Assembly: GCA_036768485.1 (NCBI GenBank)
Contig: JAVLUZ010000511.1
Coordinates: 1,564,411 to 1,628,410, forward strand
Direction: 5' to 3'
DNA: 64,000 nucleotides
Source of the DNA: Mermis nigrescens
Lineage: Eukaryota; Nematoda; Enoplea; Mermithida; Mermithidae
Shown here: positions 55,400 through 64,000 of the stretch, one piece after another
Position numbering within the stretch: the stretch's first letter is position 1
How the letters are laid out: every line of letters starts with the position of its first letter
Translations under genes and position numbers: made by a program
Notes under the pieces: model-generated
Database searches by the model: none
The model's input: only the letters and a program-made list of their open reading frames with translations
What the model was told of the DNA's origin: nothing

Positions 55400-55890
55400 A
55401 GATTGAGGAAAGGACGGTTTAGGAAAATTGGAACGAGCGCGTGACGCGTAAGTCGGCTTCTTTTTGACACAATCGGCAGCAAAGTCTATGAAAAGAATCC
55501 GTTTCGCCCGAGTTTCGTTGGTCGTTCAATTCAGCAAACAGCTCGCGCTGTCGCTTGCGCTGCTTGTACGAAAGGTCTGGTCGAGCGCGCAATTTGGACC
55601 GACCATTAGATGGATTTGACGGGCGAATCACTTTGTTAACTAGTCCGATAAAACGACGTTGAGCACGTGGTGACGTGAGGCAAACCTTCAGGAATTGAGG
55701 TTTGCCCTGATGTTTCGGGACCATCACAGAACACTTGCGTAATATCAACAGATGACAAGTCGGGTTCGTTGCTGAATTCGTCAACCAAAGACTTTACAGA
55801 GTTCAAATAGTCATCTGAATTGGGTAAACCGAATAATACTGCATTTGACTTTTTGGATTCTCGCTCCAAACAGTCCTTGATTAACAAGCC
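55400..55890 (-). pseudogene. LINE ORF1 remnant
   Basis: Two overlapping - strand frames carry the C-terminal part of ORF1p. The first has an SNAVLFGLPNSDDYLNSVKS segment, like the RRM-type domain of LINE ORF1 proteins, then VDITQVFCDGP. After a frame change, KPQFLKVCLTSPRAQRRFI and a basic RPSNPSNGRSKLRARPDLS segment follow. The N-terminus is cut off by the 5' truncation. It would bind LINE RNA if intact. Confidence 0.7.
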
Positions 55891-56639
55891 GATGTTGGAT
55901 GTATGGGATGCATTTGCCTTCGATTCATAGCGTTATTCCAATAAATTTATTTGAGATTCTAATATTGAAAAAAATTTTGAAGATTCAAACAACTGAATGC
56001 AGAATCACATGTAGATATCCAATTTACGCCGATATAAGCATCTATACATCGACCGAAGCATCTCTACATCGACCTAAGCATCTATACATTGACCTGAGCG
56101 GGAGCGACCTCAACCTAAGCAGCTTAAAACACCTTTTCAGATATTCTAAGCCTAAGCCTAAGTATATTAGAAGCAAAAACTTAGATTATCCTATATCTTA
56201 TCTAGTAAAACCGAAAAAAACAAGCAAAAAATGAAAATTTTTTGAAAGTTTTTTAAAATTTCAAACAGCTTTCTGCGCTTTTTTTCTTGTTTATCCTTCA
56301 TTGCTATGCTTCCTTCCATAATTTCAGCCCATATTATTTATTTCTGACAAATGTGTAAGTCCTTGGATCGAGCCATTTAATCGTCACACCCAACACTCAA
56401 ATACAGAAGCCTGCAACTTTGCAAGTATGGCTCAGATTTTCACCAAATTTTTTTCCGCGCTTCAATTTATCATGTTCTACCAGTTTGGCACAAAAATTTT
56501 GGCATTCCGTATTCGTTTTGCTCCTTTTCTAAAAGTACCACCATATTCTTAACTTTAGCCCCTACATTTTTTGTTTTTCCATATTTTTAACGTTATTGTG
56601 ACTGTTATAGTTTTCATTTTTCATAAGCCAAGACTGTAA
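55891..56639. other. Unassigned sequence with a short tandem repeat
   Basis: Apart from the repeat at 56033-56100, nothing is recognised. Confidence 0.4.
56033..56100 (+). repeat. Three ~20-bp tandem units
   Basis: The units are AAGCATCTATACATCGACC-like, three in a row. A related piece lies at 52410-52440 on the other side of the LINE. Confidence 0.8.
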
Positions 56640-56689
56640 ATAAGTTCAGACACAGTGTAATATTATTTGTAGTCGATACCAGCGGCTTA

Positions 56690-57045
56690 GTATAATGATA
56701 ATAATAATAGTTTATTGGCTGAATTACATGGACGAGACATGTTACAACAAATACCAATACAATAAAGCAAAGAATCATTAAATGAGCAATTTTAGGAAAG
56801 GAATTGTCAATAAATGCAAAAAATAATGCGAAATAATTGAGTTGGTATGTAAGTAAAGCCAAGGCGTACAGGCGGTGCACTTACATACGCCCTTAAGAAA
56901 TTCTAATAAATTAAGCTTTGAAACCAAAACCCTAAACTGTTTAAAATTTCTGCAGTCAACAATAAATCGTGGCAATGTATTCCAAATTCTAGCCACCCTG
57001 TTTGCAAAATCGTTCTTTCTACAATCCAAATTGTACACAGTGTAA
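56690..57045 (-). pseudogene. LINE 3'-end fragment
   Basis: On the - strand a CRKNDFANRVARIWNTLPRF stretch followed by FKQFRVLVSKLNLLEFLKG is the C-terminus of a CR1/Jockey-type ORF2. An ATT-rich microsatellite tail lies at 56692-56712. Strongly 5'-truncated. Confidence 0.75.
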
Positions 57046-57128
57046 TATTATTTGCAGTCAAAAAGCAGCGGCCTAGACTGTAAATAATATTGTGCACAGT
57101 GTAATATTATTTTTAGTCAAGTGGCCTT
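57046..57128. repeat. ACTGTAAATAATATT box repeats, left cluster
   Basis: ACAGTGTAATATTATTTGCAG, then AGCGGCCTAGACTGTAAATAA, then another GTGTAATATTATT lie here. Related boxes occur at 56635-56690 and, inverted, at 58455-58625. Confidence 0.65.
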
Positions 57129-58440
57129 TTGACTGCAAAAACAGCTTTAATTGCTTCTTTAAAGTCGAAAACTAATTTCTTTTCACTGCAGTTTGGTTTT
57201 CAAAAGGGAAAGTCATGTGAAACTCAGCTTTTAAAGTGTACAAACATGTGGGTTAAATCACTTGACGCATCTATTCCTTTTGATGTTGTTTATGTCGATT
57301 GTAGTAAAGCCTTCGACTTTGTCATTTATTCTAAATTGATAGAGAAGTTGAAGCATTATGGGATAAATGGAATGTTATTAAAATGTTTAATTTCTTTTTT
57401 GACAAATAGTACACAAAAGGTCAAAATTTTTGACGCTTTTTCTGATCGGAAGCCAGTTATTAGTGGTGTACCTCGAGGTAGCGTTTTAGGACCCTCTTTG
57501 TTTCTGTTGTTTGTAAACGATTTTGTTCAAGCTGTTGAGCATAGTGAAGTCTTTTTCTTTGCTGATGATTTAAAGCTCTTTAATTTTTCTCAAAATCATA
57601 CATTGTTGCAAAAAGATTTAGATAAGCTGGTTTCCTGGTCTGAAGAAAATCAGTTAAGTATATCTCTCCCTAAATGTTCTGTGTAATATCTAGGGTACGC
57701 TAATCCTAAAGTTACATATCACATAAACCATTTTTTGTTATCTGACGCAGGTTCCTCAATTCGAGATTTAGGTGTTTCCTTAACAACAAACTTATCATTT
57801 AGTTGTCATTGTACTAATATATCAGCAAAAGCTTTGAAAATGAGTGCTTTGATTTTCAAATGTTTTGAATCACGTGATCTTAAAATATTGTTTCTTGCTT
57901 TTAAGAATTATATTCGGCCTGTAGTAGAGTATGCTCCAACTGTATGGAGCCCCTATTTGCTTTCTGATATCAACAGGGTTGAACTGGTACAGCAAAAATT
58001 TACTAAAAGGTTAATTGGATATATGGGACTTTCTTATGATGAATGGTTAAAAGCCTTAAATTAATAGAGGCTTGTTACGTATAATATTATTCACAATAAT
58101 CTCTTGCCTTCTGAAGATTTTTATAAGTTTTATGGTCATTCGCGTACTAGAAATGCATTTGCAAATCAGATCTATTTAGAAAAATTTCGACTTGATTGTA
58201 AAAAGCATTGTTCTGCTACTAGATTAGCTAGAATTTGGAACGATTTTCCACAATATATTTGAAGTTCTCCAAATGTTGAGACATTTGAGAGAAATTTGAA
58301 AAAGGTTGATTTCGGGAATTTTTTGATGGGGCACACGTGAGCGCAATCTATTTTGCCTGTGTGTCCAGGACATTTCGCATTTTACACTATGCTATTTTAT
58401 TTTCCTTGCGACTTTGTTTTACCCTTGTGTTTTTTTCCGA
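57129..58440 (+). pseudogene. CR1/Jockey-like LINE reverse transcriptase, 5'-truncated and broken
   Basis: An open segment to 57684 has QFGFQKGKSCETQLLKC, VVYVDCSKAFD, GVPRGSVLGPSLFLLF and the catalytic FFADDLKLF box, then a TAA at 57684-57686. The same frame continues with IRDLGVSLTTNLSF, YIRPVVEYAPTVWSP and LLSDINRVELVQQKF to a second stop at 58062-58064. Further decayed sequence ends in a NVETFERNLKKVDF-like C-terminus. AATAAA at 58440-58445 follows. The endonuclease is missing. Not functional. Confidence 0.9.
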
Positions 58441-58454
58441 ATAAAGTATTAGTA

Positions 58455-58625
58455 TAACACAGTGTACTGAAATTTTTTCAGTCTAGGTCGCTGGTTTTTA
58501 ATTGCAAATAATATTTAACTGTGTCAGAACTTATTTGCAGTCTAGGCCGCTGGTTTTTGACTGCAAATAAGATTTCACTGTAAGCTAAATTATTTGCAGT
58601 TGACTGTAAATAATCACTGTCACTG
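58455..58625. repeat. ACTGTAAATAATATT box repeats, right cluster
   Basis: CAGTCTAGG(T/C)CGCTGGTTTTT occurs twice, each followed by a TGCAAATAA.ATTT.ACTGT block. They are inverted relative to the boxes at 57046-57128. Together the clusters bracket the LINE remnant. Confidence 0.65.
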
Positions 58626-60000
58626 TTTGCTACTGATGCTCGGGCTGCGCTGAGTCAATCGCAGCACTCTAATCCCCAACTTGCTCTAGAACTTCACTCT
58701 GACTGAGAAACCGACATTTTCTGTACGGATTCAGAATAATTGAGTAAAGCGACTTCGAAAATTGGCTAAAGTTTTCTAGTCAAACCTCTATCCAGAAGAA
58801 AGGGGGCATGTGTTCCCCCCCAAAATGAAAAATGAGAATAATTTTTCCTTAATTCTCCCTTTGCTTTTTAGCCGAAAAACGCGAAACAATTTTGGCGTTT
58901 TGTGCCAAATTACTTAATTATAATTAAAGTCAGGCCCATACATGCACAGCATGAAAATTCTGGAGGAGGTGGGTGAAATTACAAAGTACCTGGGTAGCAA
59001 TGTGAAAAAATTTTATATTTGGCTTGAATAATATATTTCAGTAAATTTTTTCTGCAGGATTTTTTTTCTTCGTGAAAACGCTCTAGAAAGATTTGCTTTC
59101 GTGTCTTTATTTTTCTTGGACTTAGGCTAAGTTTTAGACGAGAGACAATTTTACGCTGCTCTAAGATCGAAACATTCTAGGCAAACTTATGACGAACTTA
59201 CCTGTGCTTGCCTTTTAGCGTTTAAATCAATTTGAGGTACTTTAAACGCAAATTCGCATACATACCTAACCTAAATTTGGCTTAAACCATATTAGTGAAG
59301 TTAGTGCGTGCATGCTATTCGGGCTTGAAAGAGTTCAAGAACAGGAGCCTAGCCTTCCACTAATTCAGATCAGGGTTAGACGAAGTAATAAGCATTCATC
59401 CTTGTGGTAACATGTAAAGTAATTAGGAACAACAATGCATGCTTAATGTCACCTACATCCCTGTAGTCTGTTGCACGTACCTAAACTACGCAAGTTTAGC
59501 ATAAATTTCGAGAATCAAAATTTATTTATTCGAAAGTTAGCGTTACGATGCGATATATTGAGGACTTGTAGCCTCAAAACGGATTTCTCACGCTTGCATG
59601 TCGAAATTGCTTTAGCTTTACGCCACTTGCCTATAGTTAAGTAAATGTAGCCTTTATTCACTAGATACAATTTATACAACTGCCCAATAGTCAAGTCTTG
59701 AATCAGAATGGCGGAAGGCCTACGATACTACAATTATCCAATGGTCAAACCTTACAGCTTCATGGATCGGCGCAACCAACCTCTAATGTATGACATCAAA
59801 TTGTAATGCAATTTCACTACTTAGTGTATTCATAAGTTTGTTAGAAATAATCTAGAGTTGCAAGAACCTGTCCTACTGGACTGAAAATTCTAATATTGTT
59901 CTTATGTGCAAACTTTGCTTTATTGATTTAAATAAATAAGTAAAAGCGTCGAGTTATTGGTGGAAGCTCTACACGCATGATGTAGATCCATTAGTCAGGA
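58626..60000. other. Unassigned sequence with repeat scraps
   Basis: 58650-58740 resembles 19660-19740. 58790-58900 resembles the hAT-E left half (30190-30340). 58932-59010 has an M4-like left end (CATACATGCACAGCATG). No gene is recognised. Confidence 0.45.
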
Positions 60001-60232
60001 TGGTGCAAGATTTTTCAAAGGTCAAAAAATGGCCTTAAAAATGGTGGTATGGCGAAAAAACATCATTTTTTGACGTTTCTCATTGAGCACTACCCATTGG
60101 CATCAAAAAATTGCGAAAAAAACGAAAAAAATTTTTAAAAACTGAATCCTGGGGGGTATTTTGATTTCTGGGGGGTATTTTTGGTTTTTGGGGGGGTGCA
60201 TACCCCCAACCACCTCCCCACGTCCAGGTGTG
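60001..60232 (+). mobile_element. M2 MITE, left-truncated
   Basis: From GTGCAAGATTTTTCAAAGGTC through CACGTCCAGGTGTG it matches M2; the left ~40 bp with GGGCAGCA are missing, so no TSD can be tested. Confidence 0.75.
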
Positions 60233-61625
60233 GTCACAACATTTATTTTGTTGTATAGATGTCCAACTAGCTGAGCGCAGTTGTTAACGTTGAGACATTA
60301 AATATGAATGGAAACATATATGTACACTTATTGCAATCAATCGAGCTAAGATGTTTGCACCTCAGCGATCATTATTGGATGTTTTCGAGTTATAATATGG
60401 TGCACAGCATGGTCGTCTAGGGTTATCAGGCTGATTTGAAGTTCATAGAGCGTTTTCGAGCTAAAATAATTTTGAAGTTGGCTAGAACGGCTAAAAAGGT
60501 GTTATAACTGCATTACTTAATTATCAAGTCGTGATTGATTGCAATCCTGTTCGCGAAAATGCAACTTTAGACCGCTTATGGTCTTAAGCTTGCCGTATGT
60601 TCTCAAGATGCACGAGCAGTCTATATATCTTGCTTTATGAAACCCTAACTGAAAGATGAATTATTTTTATAACAATGCCTCACGCAATTCTTAGTACCTA
60701 TATCAGTTTAATTTTAGGGTCATCCAATTGCTAAGTCGAAATGCTAAAAACTAGGTAAAGAAAGTTATAATGCAACTACAAACAACGTACACGTGTTCAT
60801 CCTGCCTGAGAAAGATAATTTTAATTTTTCAGCAGAATACGGTCTTTCTTGAGGAAAGGTGCGATGTGTTTCAGATTTATTATTTTTTCATCAGTAGGTA
60901 TTAAGATATTTGTACGATGAAGACAAAGTGTACTTCTGGCATTTGCTATGTAATATTGTTAAAATATTTGCACGATTAAGGAAAACTATCTAAATATATT
61001 ATATAGCGAATGCCAGCATGGAAATTTCGTATTTACACATTATTGCTAAATTTTCAGGCCCCGGTTGAATAGGCAGTCCCAGTTCAGCTGTAATATAATA
61101 ATTTATTTTACTAAAGATTAGAAGTGATTCATGTGAAGAAAAGTATTACTCGGTTAAGCAGATTGCATCATTCGCTTTAATTCAGCAGATTAATTTAATA
61201 AAATTTTGATTTTATTGCATCTTAGAGTTTCACTCAGCGTCATTGTAGCATTCACATTATCAGATTCGCTTCTGTTGTTTCGCTCAAAAAGCCCCTATTT
61301 CCGCTAACATATTTTAGGAAATTATCAGCGAACATATCTTACTGTCTTAAAAAATTTTCATGCTTGCTTGCACATACGTTTTCTTTTTAAACTTGCTCTG
61401 AGATGCTCGTAGCATTTTTATTTACGTAAATTCCTTATTACGAGCTCGATTTGAATTTACTGGGAGCAGGTGGTACAAATCTTATTTATATTAGCCAAGT
61501 TCGATGGAAATTCAGACGTATCATTTACATTTGCTTTTTATCTCAAGTTTTTTATATGTACTTTTATTACTCGTTGAGATGGACTCTTTCATTCTTTCAA
61601 ATTATGAAGGGCATCGCGTTTAAGA
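60233..61625. other. Unassigned sequence
   Basis: AT-rich; no gene, RNA or repeat recognised. Confidence 0.35.
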
Positions 61626-61633
61626 GTAGGTAC

Positions 61634-61832
61634 CATACATGTAACAGGAGGGATGAGAGGGTATCCCTCACCCGAAGTCGGACATATCCCAAAGCCAAAA
61701 AATTTTTGACCCCCCATATTGGAAAACAATCTAATTTTTGACCTTTTTTTTGCAAAAAACTGGAGGCCATTTACCTATCCCCCTTCTAAAAATGGCTGGG
61801 ACCCCCCGAAATTTCGAGCCGTTACATGAATG
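61634..61832 (+). mobile_element. M3 MITE
   Basis: The ends CATACATGTAAC and GTTACATGAATG are inverted with one mismatch, and the exact TSD GTAGGTAC lies at 61626-61633 and 61833-61840. 199 bp. Related ends occur inside hAT-B1/B2 (near 24358 and 41285) and near 33930. Confidence 0.85.
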
Positions 61833-61840
61833 GTAGGTAC

Positions 61841-62346
61841 TTATCTCGTCGAAACACCTAAGATCAATAAAATAACTGTATTGCCATGACGCTGATATTT
61901 CATTAGTTTAAAATCCTACAAATTTGACGCTGGCATTAGCCTCCCATTGATTTCAACATACCATAACATCAAATCTTGCTGATTTTGCACACGAACATTG
62001 CTTGCACTGAAATGTGATGGTTTCTGAGTTTAATCAATTTACAATTACTTTAGACTTCGCCTGTTCAAATCTTACATGTGGATCAGAACAGTCTCTCTCT
62101 ACTAGGACAAATGCCAGCTTTACAAACCATGTCTATTAACGGTGATATGCAACCTTCCACTGTTGAACACGTTGTCTTCAATCAGAATTTGAATTTGAAT
62201 AGTGAGTGATTTCTTGATTAAATTCGAGTGAATCAAAAATCCTGATAAACGTACTGTTGTACTTGCTTAATTGCAATCGATAAATCTGCTTATTTAAAAT
62301 ATACGGATTGTGGCAAATTGTGTATGTATGTATATAAATAATTATC
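61841..62346. other. Unassigned sequence
   Basis: Nothing recognised. Confidence 0.35.
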
Positions 62347-63370
62347 GGGTTGCCGTAGAGTCGTAGGTGCACAAGGTTAGGGTCGGCAAGGGAGTGAAAT
62401 CTCCTGAAAAGAAATCAACGGTAAATTTATCGTTCACGGTTTTTTTGCTGTATTAACGATCAGAATGGTCAAAATAGCCTACAAAACGTTTTTTCGTGGT
62501 AATATCGCATTTTAAAAGCATTTTAGTCCATTTTGACTGCATTATATCACCTCTAGCAATTAAAATGCAAAAAAATTATCAATTTTGGGCGCTTTTTGAG
62601 TAATAAGTACTTAAAACTACTAATCTGGCTTGAAGCGCCGTAAAAATTTTGACGTCTTTACTGTAATGCAAAAAAAACGTTCCATCAGCTCAAAATCGTC
62701 GGACAGTCAGGCACTTATCTCGGGGGGAATGGGGGGTGTTCGAATTTCCCAAAATTCAGAAAAATCGAAGACTTTATCCGTTATTTTGTGCTATTTTTGG
62801 GCTCAATACCCCAAAATTGGTGTTGGTACCCCAAAATAGGACGGCTAGCTACGTGCTTGCGGACAGTATTTGTCCGGCTGACCCTTCGCGGGGAGTAATA
62901 CCCTCATATGTACATGTATGCATAGAGTAATTTATAAAAGTTTAATTTAATGACGGCGTTGTTAAAAAATTTACTATTAAAAATACAAAAGCTATATACA
63001 TGAATCATCGCCATAGATGCACAAGGTCAGGGTCGGCAGAGGGGGATAAAATCCTGGAAATTCGTCGTCACGATTTTTTGCTATTCAAATGATAGGAATG
63101 GTCAAAAAAGCCTATAAAACGCTTTCTAACGGTAATGCCGTGATTTTAAAGCTTTTTTAGTAAATTTTGACTGCATTGTGTGACTTTCAACACGAAAAGA
63201 TATACTAAGTGATCAAGTTGGCGAGGAATTTTGATCTTTTAGACTATTTCGACACAATTTTGGAATCTTTTTGTGTGAAATGATGCAAAAAATATTGTGT
63301 CAGCTCAAAATCGTCGGATATATACATAGTTTCTTTCTGCGTGATTTTTCAGGGGTAATACCCATATTTG
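62347..63370 (+). repeat. Two diverged direct repeats about 650 bp apart
   Basis: Both copies have TGCACAAGGT(T/C)AGGGTCGGCA (62368 and 63018), AATGGTCAAAA.AGCCTA.AAAACG, ATTTTGACTGCATT, and CAGCTCAAAATCGTCGGA (62687 and 63301). Each ends in a GGGAGTAATACCC or GGGGTAATACCC box. A non-coding dispersed element is likely. Confidence 0.7.
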
Positions 63371-63399
63371 GGCAGCACCAAAATTCTGGGGATCAGGAT

Positions 63400-63790
63400 C
63401 ATACATGCACAGCATGGGAATTCTGGGGGTGGAGTGAAATTGTTAAGTGCCCTTTTTGGGTCCAAAAATGGTAAGTACACGTAAAAAACATCGTTTTCAA
63501 GCGTTTCTGACGATGCTTTATCTTTCTAGAGCATAAAAACAAGAAAATTTCGAAGAAGTCGTAAGAAATTGAACAAAATATAGTCTAAAAATGCGGGTAT
63601 AATGGTTCTAAGCGCCGAAAATTTGGCACTTTTGAGCAAATAGCTCAGAACGCTTTAAAAAGCATCTTTTCTACAAATTTTTAGGAAATTTTTGGGAACT
63701 TTGAAAAAATCTCAAATTCTGGGGGTAGGGGATAAAAACATTTTTGCAGGCGGGGGTGAAAACTCCCCGAACCCTCCAAGATTATGTATG
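63400..63790 (+). mobile_element. M4 MITE, copy 3
   Basis: It starts CATACATGCACAGCATGGG and ends AGATTATGTATG. TSDs ATCAGGAT (63392-63399) and GTCAGGAT (63791-63798) match at 7 of 8. The body matches 22409-22814. It lies next to an M2-like scrap (GGGCAGCACCAAAATTCTGGG, 63371-63391). Confidence 0.82.
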
Positions 63791-63798
63791 GTCAGGAT

Positions 63799-64000
63799 GG
63801 GGCTAATCACCAAAAATGTTACTAATAAAATAGAATTCTGAAGTCTACAGTAATCTGCGGGGGTGGGTGTTTTAACTTCTGAGGGGTGTTTTAACTTCTG
63901 AGGGGGTTACAAACCCCCACGTCCACATGTGGTAATACCCATACAGAGCAGCAAGAAAATTCTGGAGGATCTGGTTGGGTGAAATCGCAAAAAATCGCCG
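63799..64000. repeat. M2/M4-like repeat scraps at the window edge
   Basis: Alternating TTCTG(G/A)GGGG motifs, CCCCCACGTCCACATGTGG and ACAGAGCAGCAAGAAAATTC show the end of one element and the start of another that leaves the window. Confidence 0.45.

Larger units (their letters stand above)
52448..55890 (-). mobile_element. CR1/Jockey-like LINE, 5'-truncated
   Basis: Read on the - strand it has the end of ORF1, the whole ORF2, a short 3' UTR and a (ATTC)n tail at 52444-52465, as in many CR1-clade elements. The 5' end is lost near 55890. Both flanks contain AAGCATCTA.TCGACCTA-like short repeats (52410-52440 and 56033-56100), so it probably inserted into that small tandem repeat. Confidence 0.88.

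Overview
The window is AT-rich nuclear DNA from an animal, probably an invertebrate and perhaps an arthropod; the exact lineage cannot be fixed from sequence alone. The evidence is a mitochondrial co-chaperone gene (GrpE) split by GT-AG introns, CR1/Jockey-like LINEs, and many non-autonomous hAT-type DNA transposons with 8-bp target-site duplications (TSDs). Nothing looks bacterial. The single host gene recognised is GrpE: three exons at 34607-34853, 38651-38764 and 39943-40281 on the + strand, with the first (start-codon) exon not found. Almost everything else is mobile or repeated DNA.

The most remarkable object is a 14.3-kb Ty3/gypsy-type LTR retrotransposon at 1723-15998, complete from LTR to LTR and flanked by a TAAG duplication. 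It has a usual Gag-protease-RT-RNase H-integrase block, broken in this copy by frame changes and one stop codon. Three things are unusual. The integrase tail carries a PWWP/Tudor-like module. A 589-codon ORF follows that reads as a DEDDy 3'-5' exonuclease of the RNase D/WRN/Nibbler type. A 792-codon basic Q/R-rich ORF of no recognised family comes after it, overlapping by ATGA. A good splice acceptor just before the exonuclease ATG suggests a spliced subgenomic mRNA, as for env in errantiviruses, but neither extra ORF looks like an envelope protein.

Layout: 1-1430, 16003-18060 and (inverted) 44088-47780 are copies of a family (R1) with ~230-290-bp tandem units full of GTGTAAA/TTTACAC boxes and a terminal GC hairpin, perhaps Helitron-like. 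18-21 kb holds short repeats and one MITE. 21464-29377 is a hAT nest up to four insertions deep, with remnants of a hAT transposase. 30-32.4 kb has another hAT element and a dead LINE. 34.6-40.3 kb is GrpE with transposon-filled introns. 40.7-43.8 kb repeats the nested hAT theme. 47835-48438 is a 185-bp-arm inverted repeat. 49.75-52.3 kb is a ~340-bp satellite with an orientation switch. 52448-55890 is a LINE with an intact 930-codon endonuclease-RT frame on the - strand. 56.6-58.5 kb has two more LINE remnants. 58.6-64 kb has only dispersed repeats.

The mobile elements form cooperating layers: several short hAT families (called here M1-M4) with no coding capacity were presumably moved by transposases encoded elsewhere, and they inserted into each other, so their relative ages can be read from the nesting. 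Family names (R1, M1-M4, hAT-A to hAT-G) are local labels. No alignment or database search was possible; repeat matches and domain calls were made by eye.
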